The position numbers were made by a program, and so were the translations under genes. A DNA stretch of 44,011 bases from a bacterium (GTDB lineage: Bacteria; Zixibacteria; MSB-5A5; WJJR01), in the NCBI GenBank assembly GCA_035559435.1, contig DATMBC010000100.1:1-44011 (forward strand), given 5' to 3'. The notes under the pieces are model-generated. The model did no database searches. It had not been told where the DNA came from and saw only the letters and a program-made list of their open reading frames with translations. Shown one piece after another: positions 1 to 8,075 of this stretch (positions are counted from its first letter, which is position 1; each line of letters starts with the position of its first letter).

Positions 1-94
1 CATCCCGCCGGTGGCGCCGTAGCCGGTCACTCAAGCCCGCCGGCCATCTGCCGATACTTGCAGTACACGACAGAAAGTTCGTACGGCCATAGAG

Positions 95-125
95 GGCGGC
101 TCTCCCAAGGGCGGGGAGAGCCGCC
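95..125 (-). terminator. Strong hairpin at end of ABC-2 export operon
   Basis: Positions 95-106 and 114-125 form a perfect 12-bp inverted repeat with a 7-base loop, just past the stop codon of the permease that ends at 133. The minus-strand tail is not U-rich, so this could be a weak or Rho-assisted terminator, or could serve a plus-strand transcript (tail ATCTTGCTT). Positions 1-94 hold no gene I can support. Confidence 0.5.
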
Positions 126-132
126 ATCTTGC

Positions 133-1002
133 TTAGTGGTCGGTCTTCTCGTCGAGTTTGCCGCGGGCGATGGCCAGATACTGCGCGCCCCGCAGCGCCA
201 GCGCCGCGGTCAACGCGATCCCAACCGTCAGCAGCGCCAGACGCTGGAGGATCTGGGCATCGGACAATCCCGCCAGCGAACTGTTGAACGGCGCTCCTAG
301 TAGCACATGCCGGGTCCCTTCCAGCCAGTAGGTCCACGGAAGCAAGCGTCCCAGTTCGGCAAACGCCCCGGGCAGCAGGTCGACCGGGAAGACCACGCCG
401 GACAGCAGAAAGAGCGCCCCGACCACGCCCTCGGGCATCGACTGCCCATGATGTGCCAGGAGCATGGTGGCCGCCGCCAGGATCAACCCCATCGCCAGCG
501 TCGCCGCCACGCCCAACGCCATGGTTGCGGCGAAGTAGGGCAGTTCGGACAGCGCCAAGTGCATCCGCAGGTCGAACCCGAAGACGCCCAGCAGGAGCGT
601 GAGGATGATCGCGGCGCTGGTGGCCGCCACATGCGAGGCGCCGCGCGCCAGCATGTAGGGCCCCAGGCCGATCGGCGCCAGATAGACATAGCGGATCATC
701 TCGTAACGCTCCCGATCCTCGAAGACGATGAAGCCGATCACGAGGATCGACTGCATGACGAGGATGAAGAAGGCGTTGCCCAGATAGATTTGCGCGAAGC
801 CCAGCGGATCATCGGCGCCGCCGCGGATCACCTTGTACATCACCACCAGGATGAGCGCGCCGAAGAGCGGACGCACCACCTGGTAGACGAAGAAGACAAA
901 CGGGTCGGTCCAGTTGGATTCGATGGCCCAGCCCAGACGCACCGCCGCCCAGAACTGGCGGGCGCGGGTGCCCAGCGAATGCCTGATCGCGGTTGCGGTC
1001 AT
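133..1002 (-). CDS. ABC-2 type transporter permease (second of two)
   Basis: A 289-residue polytopic membrane protein of the ABC-2 permease type, the membrane half of an export ABC transporter. About six hydrophobic segments are visible, including FVFFVYQVVRPLFGALILVV near the N-terminus and a VVGALFLLSGVVFPVDLLPG stretch, which resembles the conserved loop of DrrB/NodJ-like permeases. The ATG at 1002 was chosen over the longer reading frame because GAAAGGA lies just upstream and the protein then starts in the usual cytoplasmic tail. It is the last gene of an operon with an ATPase, another permease and a small unknown protein. The two permeases probably form a heterodimer. Substrate unknown. 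Confidence 0.85.
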   Translation of the reverse strand: MTATAIRHSLGTRARQFWAAVRLGWAIESNWTDPFVFFVYQVVRPLFGALILVVMYKVIRGGADDPLGFAQIYLGNAFFILVMQSILVIGFIVFEDRERYEMIRYVYLAPIGLGPYMLARGASHVAATSAAIILTLLLGVFGFDLRMHLALSELPYFAATMALGVAATLAMGLILAAATMLLAHHGQSMPEGVVGALFLLSGVVFPVDLLPGAFAELGRLLPWTYWLEGTRHVLLGAPFNSSLAGLSDAQILQRLALLTVGIALTAALALRGAQYLAIARGKLDEKTDH

Positions 1003-1019
1003 CGTGGTGTCCTTTCGGC

Positions 1020-1406
1020 TCAATTGCGCCGGGCGATCGGCGAGAGATTCAGACTCCGCCCCAGACGGGAATGCACCGTCACCCGCACATGTTCGACATC
1101 GCTGCGGCGGTCGATCTCCCAGTCCAGCATGCACCAGGCGTTGAACGGCTTGACCGAGACCGCATCGAGGACGGCGCAGGGATAGGTCTCGCCGGTGGGC
1201 GCGATATACTCGACGATGTGCATGCGCAGTTCCCATTCGCCCGCCAGGACCACGTCGGCGACATGCCAGGCGGCGTCGACAAAGACCGCCGGCGGCAGCA
1301 GCCGCAGGACGCGGCGGCTGTCGGCCCCGCGTTCCTGAATCATGGTCAGCGTGTCGGCCATCCAGCGGTCGAGGGCATCGTCATTGTTCATTCGGTTCGT
1401 ACGCAT
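1020..1406 (-). CDS. Unknown 128-residue soluble protein between two ABC permeases
   Basis: I do not recognise the family. The protein is soluble, has no signal peptide and contains a hydrophobic central beta-like stretch (AVFVDAAWHVADVVLAGEWE). The start at 1406 is supported by AGGAG about 9 bases upstream; an internal ATG at 1391 is the alternative. It starts 12 bases after the upstream permease ends and stops 17 bases before the downstream permease begins. It is therefore surely co-transcribed and may be a regulator, substrate or accessory factor of the exporter. Codon use matches its neighbours. Confidence 0.7.
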   Translation of the reverse strand: MRTNRMNNDDALDRWMADTLTMIQERGADSRRVLRLLPPAVFVDAAWHVADVVLAGEWELRMHIVEYIAPTGETYPCAVLDAVSVKPFNAWCMLDWEIDRRSDVEHVRVTVHSRLGRSLNLSPIARRN

Positions 1407-1418
1407 CGTGACTGACTC

Positions 1419-2237
1419 CTACTGCGCCTTCAGCGTCAGACGTCCGGTCTGTTTGCCGAGACGCTCCATGTATTCCAGCATCCGCAGCGCGGCGTAGTTG
1501 AGGATCACCGCGCCGATCGCCAAAAGCGCCAGTTCCACCCCGACCGAGAACAGCGGATTGACCGGCTGCCCGGCGAAGATCAACTGACGGATCGCATCCA
1601 AGCCCAGCGTAAGCGGCATCGCCGAGGCGGCCAGCGCCGCGACGCTCCCCAGCGCCCGCACCGGGAAGTAGAAGCCGCTGATAAAATACACCGGCTCCTG
1701 GAACAGGTTGGCGGTGTGCCAGGCCTCGCGGCCATAGAGCATAAACAGCGACGCGGCCAGCATCCCCAAACCGTAGATCGCCGCCATGGTGAGCCAGAAG
1801 ACGCCGATCAACGCCAGCCAGTTGGCGACCGTGTACTGCACATCGAAGATCCAACTGCCGACCAGCAGGATCGCCGCCGCGCGGGTGCCGGTCATGAACA
1901 GCCCGCCGATCGCCATGCCCAGCAGGATCGCCATGCGGGAGATCGGGGCGATCAGGTACAGCTCGAGATTGCCCATCTCCTTCTCCCAGTAGAACTGCGA
2001 GGCCATACCCCAGAGGATATTCTGCCAGAAGGCGATCATCGCGCCCGAGACGACCACAAAGCCGATGTACTGCTCCGGCGCGCCCAGCCCGCGGTAGAGC
2101 ATGGCGAAGCCGAACACCGACAGCAGCGGCAGCACGACCTCGAAGATCAGCCACGACAGCTCGCGGTTGGCGCCGACGACGCGCACATAGGCGCGTCCCC
2201 AGATCGCCCGCAGATTCGTTTTCAGATCCGTCTTCAT
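1419..2237 (-). CDS. ABC-2 type transporter permease (first of two)
   Basis: A 272-residue membrane protein with six probable membrane spans, typical of ABC-2 permeases. Examples are ELSWLIFEVVLPLLSVFGFA near residue 30 and the segment ending EPVYFISGFYFPVRALG, the characteristic re-entrant loop before the last span. The ATG at 2237 is preceded by GGGAG at a good distance. An ATG at 2255 would add six residues but has a poorer upstream site. It follows the ATPase gene by about 50 bases. The related but not identical permease at 133-1002 suggests a heterodimeric exporter. Confidence 0.85.
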   Translation of the reverse strand: MKTDLKTNLRAIWGRAYVRVVGANRELSWLIFEVVLPLLSVFGFAMLYRGLGAPEQYIGFVVVSGAMIAFWQNILWGMASQFYWEKEMGNLELYLIAPISRMAILLGMAIGGLFMTGTRAAAILLVGSWIFDVQYTVANWLALIGVFWLTMAAIYGLGMLAASLFMLYGREAWHTANLFQEPVYFISGFYFPVRALGSVAALAASAMPLTLGLDAIRQLIFAGQPVNPLFSVGVELALLAIGAVILNYAALRMLEYMERLGKQTGRLTLKAQ

Positions 2238-2288
2238 CGTCTTACTCCCGGCCATCGCACTTTCTGCCGGTCAATCCGGCGCCGCGTC

Positions 2289-3326
2289 TCAATGCCCACC
2301 GGTGCCGTTGGCGCCGGAGAGCCCATGCCCGACCAGATTCAAAAACGCGTCCTCCAGCGTCGGCTCCAGCCGGATGACCGCATGCGGCGTGATGCCGCGT
2401 TCGGCCAGACGGTTCTGCACCGCGGCGATCCCGTCTTCCGCCTCGAGGAGGACGCGCAACTGCGTGCGCCCGCGTTCGTCGTTATGCTCGGCGTCGACCG
2501 ACTTGACCACCGCGAGGTCGTCGAAGGTCCGCCCGAAACTGGTCCACAGCGGCGTTTCGATCCGGTAGACGACCGACGGCGCCCAGTCGCGCTTGAGATG
2601 GTCCGGCGTGTCGCAGGCCTGCACCCGGCCCTTGTCGATGATGGCGATCCGGTCGCACATCGAGTCGGCCTCGGCCATGTAGTGCGTGGTCAGGATCACG
2701 GTGCGGTCGGGATTCTCATCCATCCAATGCCGCACGAAGGTACGCACCTCGCGCGCCACGCCGACATCCAGCCCGAGCGTGGGCTCGTCGAGGTAGAGAA
2801 TCTTCGGATCGGAGACAAATCCGCGCACGATGTTCATCTTCTGCCGCGTCCCGGTCGACAGCTTCGAGATCTTGGTGTTGGCGAATCGGGTTAAATCGAG
2901 CGCCTCCATCATCCGGTCGGCGCGCTCGTGCGCCACCCGCGTCGGCACGCCATAGAACTGCGCGAACATCCAGATCGTCTCGCGCACGGTCAGGATGCCG
3001 TAGCCGGAATGCTCACCGCCGGAGACCATGTTGATCCGCCGCCGCACCTGTTCCGGCTCGCGGGCGACATCGAGCCCATCGACGCGGGCGGTGCCGCTGG
3101 ACGGCAGCAGCAGGGTCGAGAGGATTTTCAGCAATGTGGTCTTCCCCGCGCCGTTGGGTCCCAGAAGCCCGAACAGTTCACCGGGTCGGACGGTCAGATC
3201 GACGCCATCCAGGGCGATGGTCTCGCCGTTGCCGTTTGTGCCGTCGGCGTGACGCCGCCACCAGCGTTTGGCCAGACCGCCCTTGAAACGGCGGGTGACC
3301 TGATGTGTTTCAATGGCCCAATGCAT
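2289..3326 (-). CDS. ABC transporter ATP-binding protein, NatA/DrrA-like
   Basis: This 345-residue protein is the ATPase of the exporter. It shows Walker A (GPNGAGKTT), the signature LSTGTRQKM, Walker B (LYLDEPTLGLD) and the switch histidine in TTHYMAEAD. The C-terminal roughly 100 residues form the extra domain seen in DrrA/NodI-type ATPases. The start at 3326 has CGAGGT upstream; the longer frame runs into the terminator hairpin at 3399-3434 and is rejected. It is the first gene of the operon, about 70 bases after a terminator, so expression may depend on read-through or on a second promoter inside 3327-3398. Confidence 0.92.
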   Translation of the reverse strand: MHWAIETHQVTRRFKGGLAKRWWRRHADGTNGNGETIALDGVDLTVRPGELFGLLGPNGAGKTTLLKILSTLLLPSSGTARVDGLDVAREPEQVRRRINMVSGGEHSGYGILTVRETIWMFAQFYGVPTRVAHERADRMMEALDLTRFANTKISKLSTGTRQKMNIVRGFVSDPKILYLDEPTLGLDVGVAREVRTFVRHWMDENPDRTVILTTHYMAEADSMCDRIAIIDKGRVQACDTPDHLKRDWAPSVVYRIETPLWTSFGRTFDDLAVVKSVDAEHNDERGRTQLRVLLEAEDGIAAVQNRLAERGITPHAVIRLEPTLEDAFLNLVGHGLSGANGTGGH

Positions 3327-3398
3327 ATGCGTACCTCGATTTGTGTTCTCTGTTGGCTGACGGCGCCCCGGTCTACGACCGCTGCGGCCGCCATCGGT

Positions 3399-3434
3399 AA
3401 AGAAAAACCGCCGCCCAACTGCGATGGGCGGCGG
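3399..3434 (-). terminator. Intrinsic terminator upstream of the ABC operon
   Basis: On the minus strand a perfect 10-bp stem (3408-3417 with 3425-3434, CCGCCGCCCA/TGGGCGGCGG) with a 7-base loop is followed at once by TTTTTCTTT. This is a textbook Rho-independent terminator, about 70 bases before the ATPase start codon. Confidence 0.9.
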
Positions 3435-3609
3435 TGTGGCGGTCACACGCAAGCATCAATCTGCTATGGCCCATCGGTATGGCTGGGGGAGCCCGTCAAT
3501 GCGCGGCTGCGCGCCGGGCAGACTACCCCCCTGGCTCCGATCTTGTGTTGCGTAATGCACAGATTGATCATGGATCTTGGTCTCCAGCTCCCCGAATCAA
3601 GAATTCGGT
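3399..3609 (-). ncRNA. Candidate structured small RNA or attenuator leader
   Basis: Between a promoter at 3616-3644 and the terminator at 3399-3434 there is no gene, but the minus strand can fold into a long rod. Paired arms, given as plus-strand positions, are 3560-3568 with 3455-3463 (9 bp), 3537-3541 with 3473-3477 (5 bp) and 3526-3530 with 3485-3489 (5 bp G/C). Inner GCCCG/CGGGC and GCGCG/CGCGC stems complete it. The predicted RNA is about 210 nt. It could be a stand-alone RNA of 6S-like shape or a transcription-attenuating leader of the ABC operon. I recognise no known riboswitch consensus. The folding was done by eye. Confidence 0.45.
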
Positions 3610-3615
3610 ACGGCG

Positions 3616-3644
3616 AATTAGCGCGGCCGGTTGCGGCCTGTCAA
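3616..3644 (-). promoter_or_regulatory. Sigma-70-like promoter, minus strand
   Basis: A consensus -35 TTGACA (3639-3644) is followed after 17 bases by CTAATT (3616-3621); a one-base-shorter reading gives GCTAAT. Predicted transcription starts near 3609 and would run through the structured leader to the terminator at 3399. Confidence 0.55.
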
Positions 3645-3705
3645 ACAAAAACTCGTTGGGGGCCAAAAAAGTAAGACGGACCGCGGCGGCATCGCCGACG
3701 CAACC

Positions 3706-5361
3706 CTAAGGCGTGGATACACCTGGCGCCTGGGGTCCGAACAGGGAGCCGATATAGCGCAAATCCCATGTGGGCTTGTCAACCTCCCGGGCTTCGTCGA
3801 GCATGAAGGTCAGCTCGGCGTCGGAGTAGTTCGATTCACAGAGGTAATAGGGCGACGCATAGAAGTCGCAGGGGAAGCTGATCATCGCCGGGCCGGCGGC
3901 GGCCAGTTTCTCGCGAATCCCCAGCGACTTCGAGCGCCAGTCCCAGGGACGGTTTCCGAACAGGTACTGCTCATCAATGATCACACGGTCGAACACCTCG
4001 GAGGTGACCACCCAGCTGAGCGTCGACGGCACGGGGGCGGGCAAAAAGAGCCACTCGTGCGCGTCGCTGACATTCACCCGGAAGATCGGCGGAGCATAGC
4101 AGCCCATCGGTTGCGGCGGAAACTGGTCGGGGTGGTCCTGAATGAAGTCGGAGAGTTTGCGAATGCCATCTTCACTCTTGTAATAGTCCCCGGCCTGGAG
4201 AGCGCGCACGGAGATTCCCGCGAGAATGAGTGTCAACAGAATCGCGGCGAACCGCGCACGGCGACTCCCGGTTTCCAACTCGGCCGCCGCCTGTCCCGCC
4301 AGACGGGCAAAGACCAGCAGGCCAATAACAACCGCCGGGGCGAACATTCGCGCCGAGCGCGGCCAGAAGATCACGCTGAACCCGATGCAAATAACCGCCC
4401 CCATGATCACCGCGCGCCGGATGATGCGCGCCGAGGGGTCATCGTTGAAAGAGTCCTCCCGCCGACGCAGCCACTGCTGCCAGAGGGTCCAGCCAAACGC
4501 CCAGAATCCCCCCAGCACCCAGAGGAAGATGAGCAGATTCCAGGACAGCGACGGCCGAAAAGCGTCGATGTGGGTCGGGGCGGTGACATAGTGGATGATC
4601 GAGGGGAGATAGAGCGGATTGACGATGGCCGCGACGGCCACCACCGCCGCTGCCCAAAGCGCGGTCAACCCGAGACGACGTGCCAGGGTCATGATCGTCT
4701 CGCGCGCCCAAAACCGCCCGGTCTGCCGATCGATCAGCCACTGCTCCCAGAGTTCGATGGCCAGAATTCCGGCGGCAGAGAAAGAGAGCCATTTGTAATC
4801 GGTGAGGATCAACAGACCGCTTAAGAGCCCCGGCACAATCATCCAACGGCGGCGGACGGCATTGGGCGCGCCATAGAACAGAACCAGCAGGAGCCACAAC
4901 CCCATCGACTGAATCGTCGGGTTGGCCATCCCGATATACTTGTTCACGATCGGCAACGACAGCATCGCGCCGACCCAGGCCAACGCCCCGATCACGGAAA
5001 ATCGTCCCTGAATCCGGAAGAGGGGTGTGACGAAGGGGGCGGCCAGCATCACAACAAACCACGCCATCCCCAGCGCCGGCGCCGGGGCCGCGCTGGTCCA
5101 GTGCCGCAGACACCAATATGGCAGGGCGTAGCCATACTTGAGCACCGCGTATTCGCCCTTAATCACATCCTCGCCAGTGGGAAATCCCGTCTTTTCGGTC
5201 CCCTGGATGAGCGCGGCCTCGTCCCAATAGCGGGCAACACTGCCCTGCCAGGGCAGATAGCAGACGAGGTTGATCGCCGCGATGACGACCGCGGCGCCGG
5301 CGAATACCAGCATCGCGGTGGTAAGCCCGGACGCCAAACGCGATCGAGGTGTGCCCGTCAA
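3706..5361 (-). CDS. Polytopic membrane protein, glycosyltransferase-39/83-like
   Basis: A protein of about 551 residues with a dozen hydrophobic segments in the first 400 residues and a soluble C-terminal region of about 150 residues. The organisation resembles GT-C fold membrane glycosyltransferases that use polyprenyl-phosphate sugars, including an early luminal YWDEAALIQG segment where such enzymes carry their acidic catalytic residues. No family-defining motif is certain. The TTG at 5361 is chosen because GAGAGG lies six bases upstream and the protein then starts just before the first membrane span. The longer frame to 5496 adds arginine-rich, non-homologous sequence. It stands alone, downstream of the sigma operon and upstream of the small-RNA locus. 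Confidence 0.75.
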   Translation of the reverse strand: MTGTPRSRLASGLTTAMLVFAGAAVVIAAINLVCYLPWQGSVARYWDEAALIQGTEKTGFPTGEDVIKGEYAVLKYGYALPYWCLRHWTSAAPAPALGMAWFVVMLAAPFVTPLFRIQGRFSVIGALAWVGAMLSLPIVNKYIGMANPTIQSMGLWLLLVLFYGAPNAVRRRWMIVPGLLSGLLILTDYKWLSFSAAGILAIELWEQWLIDRQTGRFWARETIMTLARRLGLTALWAAAVVAVAAIVNPLYLPSIIHYVTAPTHIDAFRPSLSWNLLIFLWVLGGFWAFGWTLWQQWLRRREDSFNDDPSARIIRRAVIMGAVICIGFSVIFWPRSARMFAPAVVIGLLVFARLAGQAAAELETGSRRARFAAILLTLILAGISVRALQAGDYYKSEDGIRKLSDFIQDHPDQFPPQPMGCYAPPIFRVNVSDAHEWLFLPAPVPSTLSWVVTSEVFDRVIIDEQYLFGNRPWDWRSKSLGIREKLAAAGPAMISFPCDFYASPYYLCESNYSDAELTFMLDEAREVDKPTWDLRYIGSLFGPQAPGVSTP

Positions 5362-5508
5362 GAGGTGCCTCTCGGTCGATCTATGTGTCGTTGTTCGGTC
5401 GGTTCGACGGGGGCAAGACTGACGCTCGGCTCGGCAACCACCGGCATCAGCCCCGTCGAGCAGTAAGTAGCCGTCCGCGGCCGCGATTGGCAACAATAAT
5501 CGCCGGGT

Positions 5509-5955
5509 TCAGCGGGCGCGATGCGGCTGCGCCGACAGCGCATACCATAGGAGAATCAGCGCCGCCAGAATCGGCAGCGTCGGGTTGTCCGTGACCAGCC
5601 AGCCAAGCGCGCCGGGCAGCGAGCCGCCGGATTGGGCCAGCTTACGTCCAATGAGGGGATACAACCCGATACCAATGCCGGCAAAGAGCGCCGTGTAGGC
5701 AAAGCCGGAAATCCGAGCAATCAGCAGACTGCGGCGCTGACGCTCGGCGAACTGCGCCTTGAGCCAGAGACGTGTGGGATCGGGGGCCGGTGTGGGCTGA
5801 TCGCCCGCCCGCAAGAGGGTCAGCTGCGCATGGAGGCGCAGCACCTCCGCGCACGCAGCACAGGTCTGCGTGTGACGGCGCAGTTCGGGCTGCCACTGCC
5901 CCGTGTGCGCCGCGCGCAGCACAGCCGATTCGTGGATGCAACCTGACTCAGTCAT
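5509..5955 (-). CDS. Putative anti-sigma factor with zinc-finger-like N-terminus
   Basis: A 148-residue protein with HTQTCAACAEVLRLH near residue 28, matching the H-x3-C-x2-C core of ZAS anti-sigma domains. Two hydrophobic segments follow (about residues 82-102 and 125-142), so it is anchored in the inner membrane with the zinc finger inside. It overlaps the preceding ECF sigma gene by 8 bases (ATGACTGA), the usual coupling of sigma and anti-sigma. Its likely role is to bind and inhibit that sigma factor. The short extracytoplasmic part makes the sensed signal unclear. Confidence 0.75.
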   Translation of the reverse strand: MTESGCIHESAVLRAAHTGQWQPELRRHTQTCAACAEVLRLHAQLTLLRAGDQPTPAPDPTRLWLKAQFAERQRRSLLIARISGFAYTALFAGIGIGLYPLIGRKLAQSGGSLPGALGWLVTDNPTLPILAALILLWYALSAQPHRAR

Positions 5956-6454
5956 CGCGTCTCTCGCTGGGTTCGGCCGCCAGAAAGGCGGCCAGACGGC
6001 GTCGCGCCCGCATCAGCAGCACACGCACACTGGCGGATTCGACCCCGACAATCTCGGCGATCTCCTTGTGTTCATATCCCTCGACATAAGCCAGCCAGAC
6101 CAACGAACGCTGACCGGGCGAGAGCACTTCCAACGCCCGCCGCAGGTCCAAGCCGGCGGCGAGGGCGGTTTCCGGTTCGGCGGATGGTTCACTCTCTTCC
6201 TGCTCGGCCAGCCAGGCGCTCTGCGTCTTCCGCGCGCGCCAGGCGTCCTTGATCAGGTTGGTCGCGATACGGTACAGGTACGATCGCTGGTCCGCCTCGC
6301 TGAGATGCGATGGCGCGGCGCGCAGGAAGCGAAAGAAGGACTCCTGCACGGCATCGTCGCACTCGGCGCGATCGGCAATCATGCGATGCACATAGCTCCA
6401 CAGCCGCGGATACATCTCCCGGTAGAATGCCCGGAACCGGGTCTCATCCATCAT
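5948..6454 (-). CDS. ECF-type RNA polymerase sigma factor
   Basis: A 168-residue sigma-70 family protein with only regions 2 and 4. Region 2 includes ECDDAVQESFFRFLR and RSYLYRIATNLIKD. Region 4 is LSPGQRSLVWLAYVEGYEHKEIAEIVG followed by the recognition helix segment VRVLLMRARRRL. The start at 6454 may be either of two adjacent ATG codons. It lies 47 bases after the small membrane protein at 6502-6984 and overlaps the anti-sigma gene. The three genes probably form one stress-response operon; the regulon cannot be read from here. Confidence 0.9.
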   Translation of the reverse strand: MMDETRFRAFYREMYPRLWSYVHRMIADRAECDDAVQESFFRFLRAAPSHLSEADQRSYLYRIATNLIKDAWRARKTQSAWLAEQEESEPSAEPETALAAGLDLRRALEVLSPGQRSLVWLAYVEGYEHKEIAEIVGVESASVRVLLMRARRRLAAFLAAEPSERRDD

Positions 6455-6501
6455 GTCGCCCGGCTCCGGTGGTCGTCATTAATGGTCCGTGGCGGCGGAG
6501 A

Positions 6502-6984
6502 TCAGGCCTTGCCGGATTTGCCCGATTCGCCGCCGAGAAGGTGTGTCATAATCCCGGCGGCAATAAATCCCACCGCCAGCCCGAAGGCCATCCTCCCCCA
6601 ATAGCGCAGTTCCGCCACCTTGTTGATGAAGTTCGGATCGGTCGAGTTGTCGTAGGCGGATGTTCCGCTCATGAAACCATATCCAACGGCGAAGAGCAAG
6701 GCCGCGACCACAAACATACGCAGCGCGGTCTGCCGGGGACTGATCCCGTTGACCCCCGACTCGCGCAGGAGACTGCGCCCCTCCTCGCTTTTGACGAAGT
6801 CCACAAAGTCCTTCGCGTCGCCGAATTTGTCGACCAGCCTGCCGAAGGTTTCCAGTTTGCGGGCGTTCACCTGGGTGCGCACCTGGTAACGTTTGTAGAG
6901 CAGCCAGAGCACAAATCCCGCCAAGGCAAACAGGCCGATGAAGGTGATCGCCTCATGCAGCAGCACCGCCTGGGTATCGGTCAT
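6502..6984 (-). CDS. Unknown membrane protein with three spans
   Basis: A 160-residue protein with hydrophobic segments at about residues 13-32 (FIGLFALAGFVLWLLY), 83-103 (LRMFVVAALLFAVGYGFM) and 130-152. A charged cytoplasmic-type segment lies between the first two (LVDKFGDAKDFVDFVKSEEG). The ATG at 6984 is preceded by AAAGGATCC; the upstream extension is non-coding in character. It is the first gene of the sigma/anti-sigma operon. The family is unrecognised; co-transcription suggests it takes part in sensing or in the response. Confidence 0.7.
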   Translation of the reverse strand: MTDTQAVLLHEAITFIGLFALAGFVLWLLYKRYQVRTQVNARKLETFGRLVDKFGDAKDFVDFVKSEEGRSLLRESGVNGISPRQTALRMFVVAALLFAVGYGFMSGTSAYDNSTDPNFINKVAELRYWGRMAFGLAVGFIAAGIMTHLLGGESGKSGKA

Positions 6985-7221
6985 CGCACGGATCCTTTCG
7001 GGTTCGGGACAAGCATCGCCATCACTCTCTCCGACCATAGAACGGGCAGGGGGGTGATCGGTAAACAGCTCATGGAGGGCCAAGGCCGCAACTTTGGCGG
7101 TTCGGGTGATTTCCGGGACTTCCGGGGACGGACCTAAAGGCGGGATCATCCGGGGTCGATACTTCCGGTGGGTGGGGCGTTGTCCCCACCGGTTGTATCT
7201 CCGGGTCGACAGTCAGAATTC

Positions 7222-7944
7222 ATGCCACCCTCTCCCGACGATCGTGTATCAATATCCATCGTGAGCCCGCATCCGAAACATGCGGAAAGTCACCCGCGCG
7301 GGGTGGGAATTCTGGCCTGCGGGGGGTGGTTTGTCATGCCCGGCGAACGGGACCTGCCGTCGGCGTATTACCGCGCGCTGGAGGCGGGCATGGGGATTGT
7401 CGTGCCGGTGCGCGACCACAATGGCCGTCTGGTAATCTCGGCCGGTCCGGCAAGCGATGCCTCCCCGCGGTTCGATGACTTCCTCGCCGAGCGTCCGGTC
7501 TGGCCGGGGCATCCTCCGATCATGGCGGTGCGCATCTGCGCCGATGGGCTGGCACGGATGGTCCACCGGTCGCTGGCGAATCTGGATGGACTTGTGCCCT
7601 ATATCTTCGGCATGTCGGTGGCCGACACCGCCGGGTACCTCGATGGGCAGATCCCGCTGTTTGTCCGTCAAAGCGAGCACGAACCGCAGCCGGCGTTCTA
7701 TGAGCTGGCCGAGGGAGTCTGGCTGGATTCATTCGAGCGCGACTGGTTCGATGAACGCCTGATCATCCAGCATCTGCGCGCCGGCAAGCTGGTGTGTGTG
7801 GTCTCGCCCGACCTGCACGGCCGTCCGCATGGAGATCTCTGGACGATGCTGAAATCCCTGCAGGGGAAACTGGAAGAGTTGTCCTGCCGTCTGCAGTTGT
7901 GCACCCACCTGCCCGCCGAGGCGCGCGCCTTCTTCGAGGTCTGA
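7222..7944 (+). CDS. Glycerophosphodiester phosphodiesterase-like protein, catalytic residues missing
   Basis: About 240 residues. The C-terminal half is typical of a GDPD-like TIM-barrel subfamily: YIFGMSVADTAGYL, then GVWLDSFERDW, then GKLVCVVSPDLHGR and LCTHLPAEARAFF. In that family the N-terminal strands normally carry HRG, an E-x-D pair and a later SHD. Here the equivalent positions read ACGGW, VVPV and ISAG, so every catalytic residue I can place is replaced. It is probably a binding or regulatory pseudoenzyme. The start is uncertain: ATG 7222 is used, GTG 7261 and GTG 7168 are alternatives, and none has a good ribosome site. It is followed by a nucleotidyltransferase-like gene that is also eroded. 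Confidence 0.65.
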   Translation: MPPSPDDRVSISIVSPHPKHAESHPRGVGILACGGWFVMPGERDLPSAYYRALEAGMGIVVPVRDHNGRLVISAGPASDASPRFDDFLAERPVWPGHPPIMAVRICADGLARMVHRSLANLDGLVPYIFGMSVADTAGYLDGQIPLFVRQSEHEPQPAFYELAEGVWLDSFERDWFDERLIIQHLRAGKLVCVVSPDLHGRPHGDLWTMLKSLQGKLEELSCRLQLCTHLPAEARAFFEV

Positions 7945-8075
7945 TTGCCCGCCTTCGATTTCACGATACCGCTATCCAACCATCCGATTTTTCCTCTTGC
8001 CCGCCGGGGCGTCGGTCTGCAAACTAACGGGGTCTGCTGATTGGAGGGTGTGGACCCTCACCGGGGGAGTCGGAA

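Noticed and set aside
1-94. Start of another minus-strand gene at the window edge
   Set aside because: GTG or TTG codons near 30 open short frames leaving the window, but fewer than 11 codons are visible and no ribosome site decides it.
307-1185. Long plus-strand reading frame opposite the ABC permease
   Set aside because: Gln/Arg/His-rich shadow of the real minus-strand permease. High GC opens many such frames here (also 1716-2894, 3631-4824, 26803-27405, 42175-43428).
3481-3545. Cobalamin riboswitch suggested by GGAGCCAGGGGG
   Set aside because: Only a fragment resembles the B12 box; the other conserved boxes are missing. Left as an unclassified structured RNA.
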